A stretch of DNA of 11,005 nucleotides from an uncultured Actinoplanes sp. (GTDB lineage: Bacteria > Actinomycetota > Actinomycetes > Mycobacteriales > Micromonosporaceae): NCBI GenBank assembly GCA_934667465.1, contig CAKUMG010000107.1:1-11005 (forward strand), read 5' to 3'. The position numbers and the translations under genes are program-made. Positions 1 to 6,040 of the stretch are shown here, one piece after another (position 1 is the stretch's first letter; every line of letters begins with the position of its first letter). The notes beneath the pieces are model-generated. The model worked only from the letters and a program-made list of their open reading frames with translations, made no database searches and had not been told where the DNA came from.

Positions 1-20
1 ATGGTCGGCGACGTCACCAC

Positions 21-236
21 CTACCGGCAGGGCGACAGCCGCCGCCGCCACTTCGACGCCTGCGAGCGCCTCCCGGCCCGCTTGATCCCGGTCGGTGACG
101 CGGTGGCCGCCCGATCGGTGCCGGCCGGCTGCACGGCGGTGACGCTCCCGGCCTGCTCGCCGGTCGTGTCGACGACGGTCATCCCCACGGCCGGCGCCAC
201 CCGCGGCGACGGTTCGATCGGTGTCTGTGGCTGCAT
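21..236 (-). CDS. Small DUF2171/PRC-barrel-like protein, possibly frameshifted
   Basis: This is a 71-residue frame starting at ATG (236) and ending at TAG (21-23), divergent from the DD-peptidase gene. Residues about 17-40 (VGMTVVDTTGEQAGSVTAVQ, then PAGTD) resemble the start of small actinobacterial DUF2171/PRC-barrel-like proteins, where a 'GMTVVD..G...GTVTAVQ..GTD' strand pattern opens a beta-rich domain of unknown role. The first 41 codons have near-perfect G/C third positions. After the GTD the sequence becomes arginine-rich (KRAGRR, KWRRR) and stops, whereas my recollection is that the family continues for another 50 residues or more. A shifted frame stays open to the window edge, so a frameshift is possible. 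No good ribosome binding site lies next to the ATG. The family match is from memory of a short motif, and the call is tentative. Confidence 0.4.
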   Translation of the reverse strand: MQPQTPIEPSPRVAPAVGMTVVDTTGEQAGSVTAVQPAGTDRAATASPTGIKRAGRRSQASKWRRRLSPCR

Positions 237-274
237 GATCCGAGGATTCCCGTCCTGCGGGACAGGAAACCTCG

Positions 275-300
275 CCGGGGTACAGCAGGGTGTACTCCGG
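275..300. promoter_or_regulatory. 26-bp dyad, probable operator in the divergent region
   Basis: Two 10-bp arms (CCGGGGTACA at 275-284 and TGTACTCCGG at 291-300) are inverted repeats with 9 of 10 positions matching, around a 6-bp spacer. The core is TACA-N6-TGTA. It lies about 90 bp before the DD-peptidase start and 39 bp before the divergent small ORF start, so a dimeric regulator here could affect both. A weak -10-like TATCGA follows at 316-321, which would put the dyad over the -35 region. TACA/TGTA half-sites recall BlaI/MecI operators, but those as I recall have a shorter spacer, and no blaI-like gene is in the window. The symmetry is seen directly; the function is inferred. Confidence 0.45.
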
Positions 301-348
301 TTCTCCAGCCAGCGGTATCGATCGGGAGGCGCTCGGACGGAAAGCTTT

Positions 349-369
349 GCGGTGTCAGAAAGACACCGC
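349..369 (+). promoter_or_regulatory. Leader hairpin before the DD-peptidase gene
   Basis: GCGGTGTC (349-356) and GACACCGC (362-369) form a perfect 8-bp inverted repeat with the 5-nt loop AGAAA. It ends 5 nt before the AGGGAG ribosome binding site (375-380) of the downstream gene. In RNA it would be a stable hairpin in the 5' leader; as DNA it is a 21-bp palindrome that could bind a dimer. It has no following T-run, so it is not a typical terminator. Confidence 0.4.
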
Positions 370-386
370 GCAGCAGGGAGAAACCG

Positions 387-1580
387 ATGCCGAAGACCCG
401 TACGACCATCAGCCGCCGCGTCCTCACCGCGCTGGTGGCGCTCGGCGGTCTCGCGGCCGGCGGCGCCGTCGCGGCGCCCGCCTCCCAAGCCTCCCGCGGC
501 GGCGACGCCGTGCAGAAGAGCGACGCCATACAGAAGAGCGACGCCGTGCAGAAGAGCATCAACGGCCTGGTGAGCGTCGACAAGTTCCCCGGCGCGACGG
601 CCTCGGTGCGGCAGGCCGACGGCAGGGTGCGCAACTACACCGCCGGGGTCGCCGACCTGAAGACCCGCGAGCGGATGCCGGCCGACCCGCGGGTCCGGAT
701 CGCGAGCAACACCAAGATGTTCACCGCCACGGTGGTCCTGCAGCTCGTCGGGGAGGGCAGGATCAAGCTGGACGAGCCGATCGAGACCTACCTGCCTGGC
801 CTGGTCCGGGGTGCCGGCGGGATCGACGGGCGGCAGATCACCGTGCGGCAGCTGCTCCAGCAGACCAGCGGCCTGCTCGACTACGACGACGAGCTGTTCG
901 CCGACTTCGTCAACGCGCTGCACACCTACTACGAGCCGCACGACCTGCTCGACGTGGCGTTCGCCCGCGCGCCGGAGTCGAAGCCGGGCGAGAAGTTCGT
1001 CTACGCCAACACCAACTACGTCCTGGCCGGCCTGCTGATCCAGAAGGTCACCGGCCGCCCGGTCGGCGAGCAGATCACCAAGCGCATCATCGAGCCGCTC
1101 GGCCTGCGGCACACCTACTGGTCGGCCGAGGGCGAGACCACGATCCGGGGCACCCACCCGCGCGGCTACTACCCCGCGGTCGACGGCGCGGCCGCGATCG
1201 ACATCACCGAGTCCGACCCGTCCGCCGGGTGGGCCGCGGGCGCCCTCGTCGGCACGCCCAGCGACATCAACCGTTTCCTGACCGGGCTGCTCGGCGGCAA
1301 GCTGCTCAAGCCCGCGCAGCTCGCCGAGATGAAGAAGACCGTGGACGCGCCCGGCTTCGACACGGTCGGCGGCTCCCGCTACGGCCTCGGCATCGCCACC
1401 TTCGACCTCAGCTGCGGCGGCTTCGCCTGGACCCACGGCGGCATCGCGCCGGGTTACGTCACCTATGTCGGTATCGCGCCGTCGGGTAGGTCGGCCTCGA
1501 TCGCGGTCAACTCGATGGTCGCGGACCCGAAGGCCGCCGAGCACCTCGACAAGTCCCTGGACACCGCCCTGTGCCGCTGA
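387..1580 (+). CDS. Secreted R61-like serine DD-carboxypeptidase / beta-lactamase-family hydrolase
   Basis: This 397-aa protein has the serine beta-lactamase/DD-peptidase fold (Pfam Beta-lactamase family). It probably removes the terminal D-Ala from peptidoglycan stem peptides outside the membrane. The N-terminus has basic residues, an Arg pair (SRRVL) and a hydrophobic core (about 12-30) with Ala-rich cleavage options near 29-35: a Sec or possibly Tat signal. Catalytic motifs are SNTK (Ser107, Lys110), YAN (Tyr206, Asn208) and HGG (His350-Gly352). Cys343 and Cys396 sit where I recall the disulfide of the Streptomyces R61 DD-peptidase, and colinear similarity to that enzyme is evident throughout (VRQLLQQTSGLLDY, YANTNYVLAGLLI, GTHPRGYY). 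The third motif is HGG rather than R61's HTG, so D-aminopeptidase, esterase or another specificity cannot be excluded. The start is fixed by AGGGAG at 375-380, 6 nt before ATG. A three-copy hexapeptide repeat links signal peptide and domain. It converges on alr. Confidence 0.9.
   Translation: MPKTRTTISRRVLTALVALGGLAAGGAVAAPASQASRGGDAVQKSDAIQKSDAVQKSINGLVSVDKFPGATASVRQADGRVRNYTAGVADLKTRERMPADPRVRIASNTKMFTATVVLQLVGEGRIKLDEPIETYLPGLVRGAGGIDGRQITVRQLLQQTSGLLDYDDELFADFVNALHTYYEPHDLLDVAFARAPESKPGEKFVYANTNYVLAGLLIQKVTGRPVGEQITKRIIEPLGLRHTYWSAEGETTIRGTHPRGYYPAVDGAAAIDITESDPSAGWAAGALVGTPSDINRFLTGLLGGKLLKPAQLAEMKKTVDAPGFDTVGGSRYGLGIATFDLSCGGFAWTHGGIAPGYVTYVGIAPSGRSASIAVNSMVADPKAAEHLDKSLDTALCR
504..557 (+). 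repeat. Three 18-bp in-frame tandem repeats (DA[VI]QKS)
   Basis: Three consecutive 18-bp units (504-521, 522-539, 540-557) encode DAVQKS-DAIQKS-DAVQKS, residues 40-57 of the hydrolase. Units 1 and 3 are identical; unit 2 differs at two bases (GTG to ATA). They fall in the linker between signal peptide and catalytic domain. The near identity at DNA level suggests recent slippage or duplication; copy number may vary between strains. Confidence 0.85.
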
Positions 1581-1594
1581 CGACGCCGTGACCG

Positions 1595-1624
1595 GACCGC
1601 CTGCCCCCACCGGGGCAGGCGGTC
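1595..1624. terminator. Bidirectional hairpin terminator between convergent genes
   Basis: A perfect 13-bp inverted repeat (1595-1607 with 1612-1624, beginning GACCGCCTGCCCC) surrounds a 4-nt loop. It starts 14 bp after the DD-peptidase stop, and its right arm overlaps two bases of the alr stop codon (1623-1625). There is no strong T-run on either side, which is common for actinomycete terminators. Position between converging genes supports a shared terminator. Confidence 0.7.
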
Positions 1625-2735
1625 ACGCCGGTTCGTAGCGTCGGGGGAGCCGGGCGCCGATGCCGGTCAGGATGTCGTTGGCGTTGGTGCCGGCCCAGGT
1701 CGCCCATTCCGCGGCGGTCGGCTCCCCGTCCGTACCGGGCCCGAACATCACCGCGAAGTCGCCGGGCCGGACGTGCAGGTCACCGACGTCGGCGACGACC
1801 TGGTCCATCGAGACCCGGCCGACGATCGGGCAGCGGACCCCGTGGATGGCGACGAAGGCGCGGCCCGAGGCCTGCCGGGGCACGCCGTCGGCGAACCCGA
1901 GCGGCACGAGCGCCAGCGTGGTCTCGCGGTCGGTGATGTGATCGGGCCCGTAGGAGACGCCGGTACCGGCGGGCACCCGCTTCGTCAGCAGGATCTGCGC
2001 CCGTACGGTCATCGCCGCCCGCAGCCCCGCTGTGCGGCCCGGCACGGGTTCGACGCCGTACAGGGCGATCCCGGCCCGGACCAGGTCGAACCGGGTCTCG
2101 GGCAGGTAGAGGGCGGCCGCCGAGTTGGCCAGGTGGACCACGGGCGGCTCGAGCCCGGCGGCGGTCGCCGCCTCGCGGGCCGTGTCGAAGGCCCGCAGCT
2201 GCCGGTGCAGCCCGGGATCGCCGGGGGTCTCCGCGCTCGCCAGATGCGACCAGACGCCCTGCACCCGCAGCTGCCCGGCCAGCTCGAACTTGCGGGCCCA
2301 CGCCACCAGCTGGGGCCACTCGCCGGCGGGCGCGCCACCGCGGGACATCCCGGTGTCGGCCTTCAGGTGCACCCGGGCCACCAGACCCGTACGCCCGGCG
2401 GCCTCCGCGACCGCCTCCAGCGCCGCGACCGAGCCGACGGAGACGTCGATCCGGGCGGCCAGCAGCTCCTCGAACGTCTCCGTCGGCGGGTACATCCACA
2501 GCAGCGTCGGCGCGGTGAGCCCGGCCGCCCGCAGGGACAGCGCCTCGGCCGCCGATGTCACCCCGAGCCAGGTCGCGCCGTGCTCCAGGGCGGTCCGGGC
2601 GACCGGCACCGCGCCGTGGCCGAAGCCGTCGGCCTTGACCACGGCCATCACGTCCGCGCCGCCGACCGCCCGGGCGAGGACGGCGGTGTTGTGCGCGACC
2701 GCGCCGAGGTCCACCACCACCTCTGCCATGGTCAT
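1623..2735 (-). CDS. alr: Alanine racemase (PLP-dependent)
   Basis: This 370-aa protein has the full length of a fold-type III alanine racemase, which interconverts L- and D-alanine in the cytoplasm to supply peptidoglycan synthesis. The PLP-binding lysine is Lys34 in AVVKADGFGHG; the family usually has Tyr where Phe38 stands here, although I recall Phe in some actinobacterial members. The second catalytic base is the Tyr of GVSYG near residue 261, followed by the conserved LGFADGVPR block. GMSRGG (about 128-133) carries the conserved Arg, and VSMDQ (about 308-312) the conserved Met-Asp pair. The N-terminal barrel and C-terminal beta domain are both complete. The start is ATG at 2735; an in-frame ATG at 2729 is an alternative, and neither has a strong ribosome binding site. 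It begins 16 bp after the ddl stop, so it is probably co-transcribed and translationally coupled with ddl. It ends in a hairpin shared with the convergent DD-peptidase. Confidence 0.95.
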   Translation of the reverse strand: MTMAEVVVDLGAVAHNTAVLARAVGGADVMAVVKADGFGHGAVPVARTALEHGATWLGVTSAAEALSLRAAGLTAPTLLWMYPPTETFEELLAARIDVSVGSVAALEAVAEAAGRTGLVARVHLKADTGMSRGGAPAGEWPQLVAWARKFELAGQLRVQGVWSHLASAETPGDPGLHRQLRAFDTAREAATAAGLEPPVVHLANSAAALYLPETRFDLVRAGIALYGVEPVPGRTAGLRAAMTVRAQILLTKRVPAGTGVSYGPDHITDRETTLALVPLGFADGVPRQASGRAFVAIHGVRCPIVGRVSMDQVVADVGDLHVRPGDFAVMFGPGTDGEPTAAEWATWAGTNANDILTGIGARLPRRYEPA

Positions 2736-2751
2736 GACCGCACCGCCCGCG

Positions 2752-3834
2752 TCATGAGTGCGCGAGCCGCGGCGAGGCGTGCAGGACAGTGCCGATCAAG
2801 ACATTGAGCAGCTCCGCGTACGGCGTCCCGGCCGCCCGCCACATCAGCGGGAACTGCGACATCGCGGTCAGCCCCGGCATCGTGTTGACCTCGTTGACGG
2901 TCGGCACCACCCGCCCGTCCACCACGGGCAGGAAGAAGTCCACCCGCAGCAGGCCGGCGCAGCCGAGCACCCGGAACACCCGCAGGGCCAGCACCTCGAG
3001 CTCCTCGGTCGTCTCCGCGTCCAGTTCGGCGGGGACGGTGAACGTGGTGCCCTGGTCCTGCAGGTACTTGGCCGCGTGATCGAAGAACGCGCGCTGCGCC
3101 CCGACGCCGATCTCCAGCGTGGGACCGGCCACGATGTCGCCGCCGGGCAGCTCCAGCACGCCGATGTCGATCTCCCGGCCGGGCACGGCCCCCTCCACGA
3201 GCACCTTCGTGTCGGTCTCGCGGGCGGTCTCGACGGCCGCGGGCAGCTCGGACCAGTCGTGCACCACCGAGACGCCGATGCTCGAGCCGCCCCGGGCGGG
3301 CTTGACGAACACCGGCAGCCCGAGCCGGGCCCGCTCGTCCTCGCTGACGGAGTCACCGGCGTGCCGCAGCACCACGCCGTCGGCCACCGGGATGCCCTCG
3401 GCGGCCAGGATCTTCTTGGTGAACTCCTTGTCCATCGAGACCGCACCGGCCAGCACGCCACTGCCCACGTACGGGAGGCCGGCGAACTCCAGCACACTCT
3501 GCAGCGTGCCGTCCTCGCCGTAGGGGCCGTGCAGGCAGGGCAGGACCACGTCGACGTCGCGCAGGGCGGCCAGGGCGGTGAGCATGCTCTCGATCGGCGT
3601 CACCGGGCCGCCGGGCTCTCCGGGCGTCATGGCGTGCAGCGCCTCGACGTCCACTGTGGTCCCCGGCCGGTCGGTGCCGACCAGCCAGACGCCGTCGACG
3701 GTGATCCGGACCGGGACCACGGTGTACCGCGTACGGTCGAGGGCCTGCAGCACCCCCGCCGCCGACTGGCAGGACACGGCGTGCTCGGAGCTCCGTCCGC
3801 CGAAGATCACCGCGACTGTCACCGCAGAAGTCAT
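2752..3834 (-). CDS. ddl: D-alanine--D-alanine ligase
   Basis: This 360-aa ATP-grasp enzyme joins two D-Ala in the cytoplasm for the UDP-MurNAc pentapeptide. Seen from the chosen start: VAVIFGGRSSEH (Glu17), LHGPYGEDG (His102 to Asp108), the lysine of VFVKPARGGSSIG (Lys178) and its Ser loop (184-185), Asp299 in LRVDFF, and Glu315/Asn317 in VNEVNTMPGLT as metal ligands. The omega-loop reads FDHAAKYL with Lys256-Tyr257, the pattern of D-Ala-D-Ala ligases; VanA-type D-Ala-D-Lac ligases have a His-containing loop instead. I chose ATG 3834 because it gives the usual 5-10 residues before VAVIFGG. In-frame ATGs at 3846 and 3903 would add 4 or 23 residues with no family similarity. None has a clear ribosome binding site, although a GGAGG lies at about 3890. 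A 133-bp gap to the upstream gene leaves room for a promoter. Confidence 0.95.
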   Translation of the reverse strand: MTSAVTVAVIFGGRSSEHAVSCQSAAGVLQALDRTRYTVVPVRITVDGVWLVGTDRPGTTVDVEALHAMTPGEPGGPVTPIESMLTALAALRDVDVVLPCLHGPYGEDGTLQSVLEFAGLPYVGSGVLAGAVSMDKEFTKKILAAEGIPVADGVVLRHAGDSVSEDERARLGLPVFVKPARGGSSIGVSVVHDWSELPAAVETARETDTKVLVEGAVPGREIDIGVLELPGGDIVAGPTLEIGVGAQRAFFDHAAKYLQDQGTTFTVPAELDAETTEELEVLALRVFRVLGCAGLLRVDFFLPVVDGRVVPTVNEVNTMPGLTAMSQFPLMWRAAGTPYAELLNVLIGTVLHASPRLAHS

Positions 3835-3932
3835 GAGGTAGCGCATCCCATCGATCGGCCCGGTGCCGGGCACAGTTCGGTGCAAGATCCTCCGGTGATC
3901 CACTGCTCACCGGGTAGGTCAGGTTCTGCTCG

Positions 3933-3974
3933 AAAACAAGCGACTGCCGCCGTACGCGGTGCGCGTCTCAGTCG
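3933..3974 (-). terminator. Possible terminator after the STAND ATPase gene
   Basis: Reading the minus strand, CGACTG (3974-3969, overlapping the ATPase stop codon) can pair with CAGTCG (3946-3941). A smaller CCGC/GCGG stem sits in the loop, and CTTGTTTT follows. The loop is long (22 nt) and the outer stem only 6 bp, so this is a modest candidate. It would separate the response regulator-ATPase unit from ddl-alr. Confidence 0.35.
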
Positions 3975-5929
3975 GTGGAAAACGCGCCCGCCGGCGCCGT
4001 CGAGGCGCCCGTGAGCAGGCGTAACCCGGTGTTCTCGACCTTCCAGAGCAGCGTGCACAGCTCGTCCAATCCACGGTTCAAATGCCGCCGGTATGTGCTG
4101 AACGGCAGGTCCAGACGTTCCGCGGCGGCCTCCTGGGTCGGTGCGCCGTTCAGATAGGTGGTGACCACGACGCGGTGGTACTTCGCCTGCCGCGGATCGC
4201 CGGCCAGCGTGTCCAGCGCGGCGGTGAGCAGCTGCCGCAGACCCGTCACGGCGTCGTCGTGGCCGGCTTCGGCCACCATCCGGCTGCGCAGGAGCCCGCT
4301 GTCGGCGAACTGGTCGGGGCGGCGCCAGCTGCGCAGCGTCTGCCGCACCTCCTGCTCGAAGTCGGCGCGCTCCCAGGTGGCCACCCTCGCCTGGGCGGTG
4401 TCGCCGTGCCCGCCGCGACGGGCCGCGACGATCGGGTACGGGCGCTCGCCCACCACGACCGGCCGCGGACCCGCCCCGGTGTGGGTGCGGGCCAGCCGCG
4501 CCGGCCAGTGGTCGGCGTCCGGGCACACGACGACCGACCAGGCGATCCGGTCGTCGCGGATCAGCGGGGTCGCCACCCGGGCCTGGAGCAGGGCGGTGAC
4601 GTCGCTCGGCCGGGCCGGGCACGCGTCGTCGACCAGGAACCGGACCAGGTTGAGCAGCTCACCGGAGCGCGGCTCGCCGTGGCGCCGCACATGGTTCCAG
4701 GCGGCCGCGACCACGGGATCCTCCCGCAGTTCCTCCGCGGTGGGCCGGACGAGATCCCACTGGCCGACGAACGCCACGATCCGCGAATCGTTGCGGCGCC
4801 GCAGGACCTGGAAGCCCGCGGGCTGCCGGTCCAGCCAGAACTCGACGAGCCGGGCCGTGCCGGCGCCCTGCACCCGGCGGGCGAGCTCGACCAGCTCGGC
4901 CCGGTCCTCGGGCCGGTACGGCCGCTCCCGCAGCCCCGCCGCGCCCAGGTCCGCGGACCCGGGAAGCACCGTCCGGTCGGAGCGCTGCGCGAACAGCACG
5001 TCGGCGACGGCGGGCGGCACCGCATCCCCGGCCGCGGATCGGGCCCGCCCGATCAGCAGGCCCACCAGGCGGTCGTTGAGGTCGGTGAACCGGTCCGGGT
5101 CGCGCCAGCGCAGGTCCGCCTCCACGACCTGGCGGACCACGTCGCTCGGGGACAGCCCGCGCGGGCCGGCGGTGACGAACGGCAGACGCCGCAACCACGC
5201 GAACAGGGCATCGGTGTCGGCGCCGGGCAGCATGGCGCGTACCAGGGTTTCGTTGGTCGTGGCGGCGAGGGCGCACACCTCGAGGGCCTCGCGATGCGCC
5301 ACCGACGGATACGCGCCGACCAGCCGCGACGACAGCGCCAGGGCCAGCTCGCGCCCGAGGTCCTCGTCGCGGGCGGCGCCGGTGGTCACGAGCCGGGCCG
5401 CGATCCGCAGGGCCAGCGGGTTGCCGCCGCAGACCCGGGCCACGGCCTCCCGGCGCGTCCCGGGCACCCCGTGGGCGCGCAGCAGCAGGTCGGACTCCGC
5501 CCCGGTGAACGGCGCCAGCGGGAGCGGGAGCAGCAGGTCGGACCAGCCCGGATCGGTGTACCAGTCGACGGGCGGCGGCTGCCGGGACGCCACGACGACC
5601 AGGCTCCCGGCGGGCAGGGCCGGCAGCAGGACGTGGCGGATCCAGTGCGCGGGCTGCTGCGTACGGTCGAGATCGTCGACCAGCACGACGGACGCCTCCC
5701 GCGGCAGGTCGGCCGGTGCCTCCCCGCCCGGCCGGACCGTCACGACCGGGCGGCCGGCCTCCGCACCGAACCGGTGCAGCAGCGTCGACTTCCCTATCCC
5801 GGCCGGCCCGTGCACATAGGCGACGGTGAACGCACCGGCCGCGTCGCGCAGCGCGGCGAGCTCGGTGGCCCGGCCCTGGAACGTCCGCAGGCGCGCGTCC
5901 CGGATCTGCTGGTCGAGCTCCTGGATCAT
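3968..5929 (-). CDS. STAND/AAA-type ATPase with GNAT-like region and C-terminal HTH
   Basis: This 653-aa cytoplasmic protein matches, from memory, an actinobacterial family of ATP-binding regulators whose substrates are unknown. After a short N-terminus, FQGRATELAAL (about 17-27) is the usual lead-in. Walker A is GPAGIGKST (41-49, Lys47), Walker B VVLVDDLD (81-88), a sensor-like LVVVASRQPP follows (110-119), and GGNPLAL (168-174) is the STAND/NB-ARC motif. Residues about 335-510 (RPYRPEDRAELVELA, FVGQWDLV, DPVVAAAW) resemble a GNAT-like fold. The C-terminus (about 585-630: APTQEAAAERLDLPFSTYRRHL) is a helix-turn-helix typical of this family. The gene follows the response regulator. A GTG at 6040, directly after the regulator stop, would add 37 residues, but those codons have only about three quarters G/C at third positions, against nearly all in the body. 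ATG 5929 is therefore preferred. A role as signal-dependent regulator is inferred. Confidence 0.8.
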   Translation of the reverse strand: MIQELDQQIRDARLRTFQGRATELAALRDAAGAFTVAYVHGPAGIGKSTLLHRFGAEAGRPVVTVRPGGEAPADLPREASVVLVDDLDRTQQPAHWIRHVLLPALPAGSLVVVASRQPPPVDWYTDPGWSDLLLPLPLAPFTGAESDLLLRAHGVPGTRREAVARVCGGNPLALRIAARLVTTGAARDEDLGRELALALSSRLVGAYPSVAHREALEVCALAATTNETLVRAMLPGADTDALFAWLRRLPFVTAGPRGLSPSDVVRQVVEADLRWRDPDRFTDLNDRLVGLLIGRARSAAGDAVPPAVADVLFAQRSDRTVLPGSADLGAAGLRERPYRPEDRAELVELARRVQGAGTARLVEFWLDRQPAGFQVLRRRNDSRIVAFVGQWDLVRPTAEELREDPVVAAAWNHVRRHGEPRSGELLNLVRFLVDDACPARPSDVTALLQARVATPLIRDDRIAWSVVVCPDADHWPARLARTHTGAGPRPVVVGERPYPIVAARRGGHGDTAQARVATWERADFEQEVRQTLRSWRRPDQFADSGLLRSRMVAEAGHDDAVTGLRQLLTAALDTLAGDPRQAKYHRVVVTTYLNGAPTQEAAAERLDLPFSTYRRHLNRGLDELCTLLWKVENTGLRLLTGASTAPAGAFSTD

Positions 5930-6040
5930 GCCACCGAGCCTGCCGTGCGTCGGCCGCTTCGCCTTCCGCCTGCGAGCCGCAACCGGGTAGGCGCTGAGGG
6001 GAGATCGACTCCGCGGGCCTCCCCCCGCAGGCGGAGACAC
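5930..6040 (-). other. Junction between response regulator and ATPase: leader or N-terminal extension
   Basis: These 111 bp are open in the ATPase frame from a GTG (6038-6040) that directly abuts the response regulator stop (6041-6043), with GAGG 5 nt before it. The encoded 37 residues are Pro/Arg/Gly-rich and unlike family members, and codon use departs from the gene body. A GCGGG/CCCGC hairpin with a 6-nt loop lies at 6013-6028. I read the stretch as an untranslated spacer, but a translationally coupled GTG start remains possible. Confidence 0.4.

Noticed and set aside
275..300. Assignment of the dyad as a BlaI operator
   Set aside because: Half-sites are similar, but the 6-bp spacer is wider than in the classical sites I recall and no BlaI or BlaR gene is in the window. 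Kept only as an operator of unknown regulator.
21..1610. 529-residue open frame on the minus strand across the DD-peptidase gene
   Set aside because: It is antisense to a gene with clear catalytic motifs and a good ribosome binding site, and its translation is low-complexity (Gly/Arg/Val/Asp). Long antisense frames are expected at this GC content. Only the last 71 codons have some independent support.
2752..3834. VanA-type D-Ala-D-Lac ligase and a glycopeptide-resistance cluster
   Set aside because: The omega-loop has Lys-Tyr as in Ddl, and no vanH- or vanX-like genes are present.
3858..3871. GCCCGG-TG-CCGGGC palindrome before ddl as a terminator or riboswitch element
   Set aside because: The loop is only 2 nt, there is no T-run, and short GC palindromes are common in this composition.
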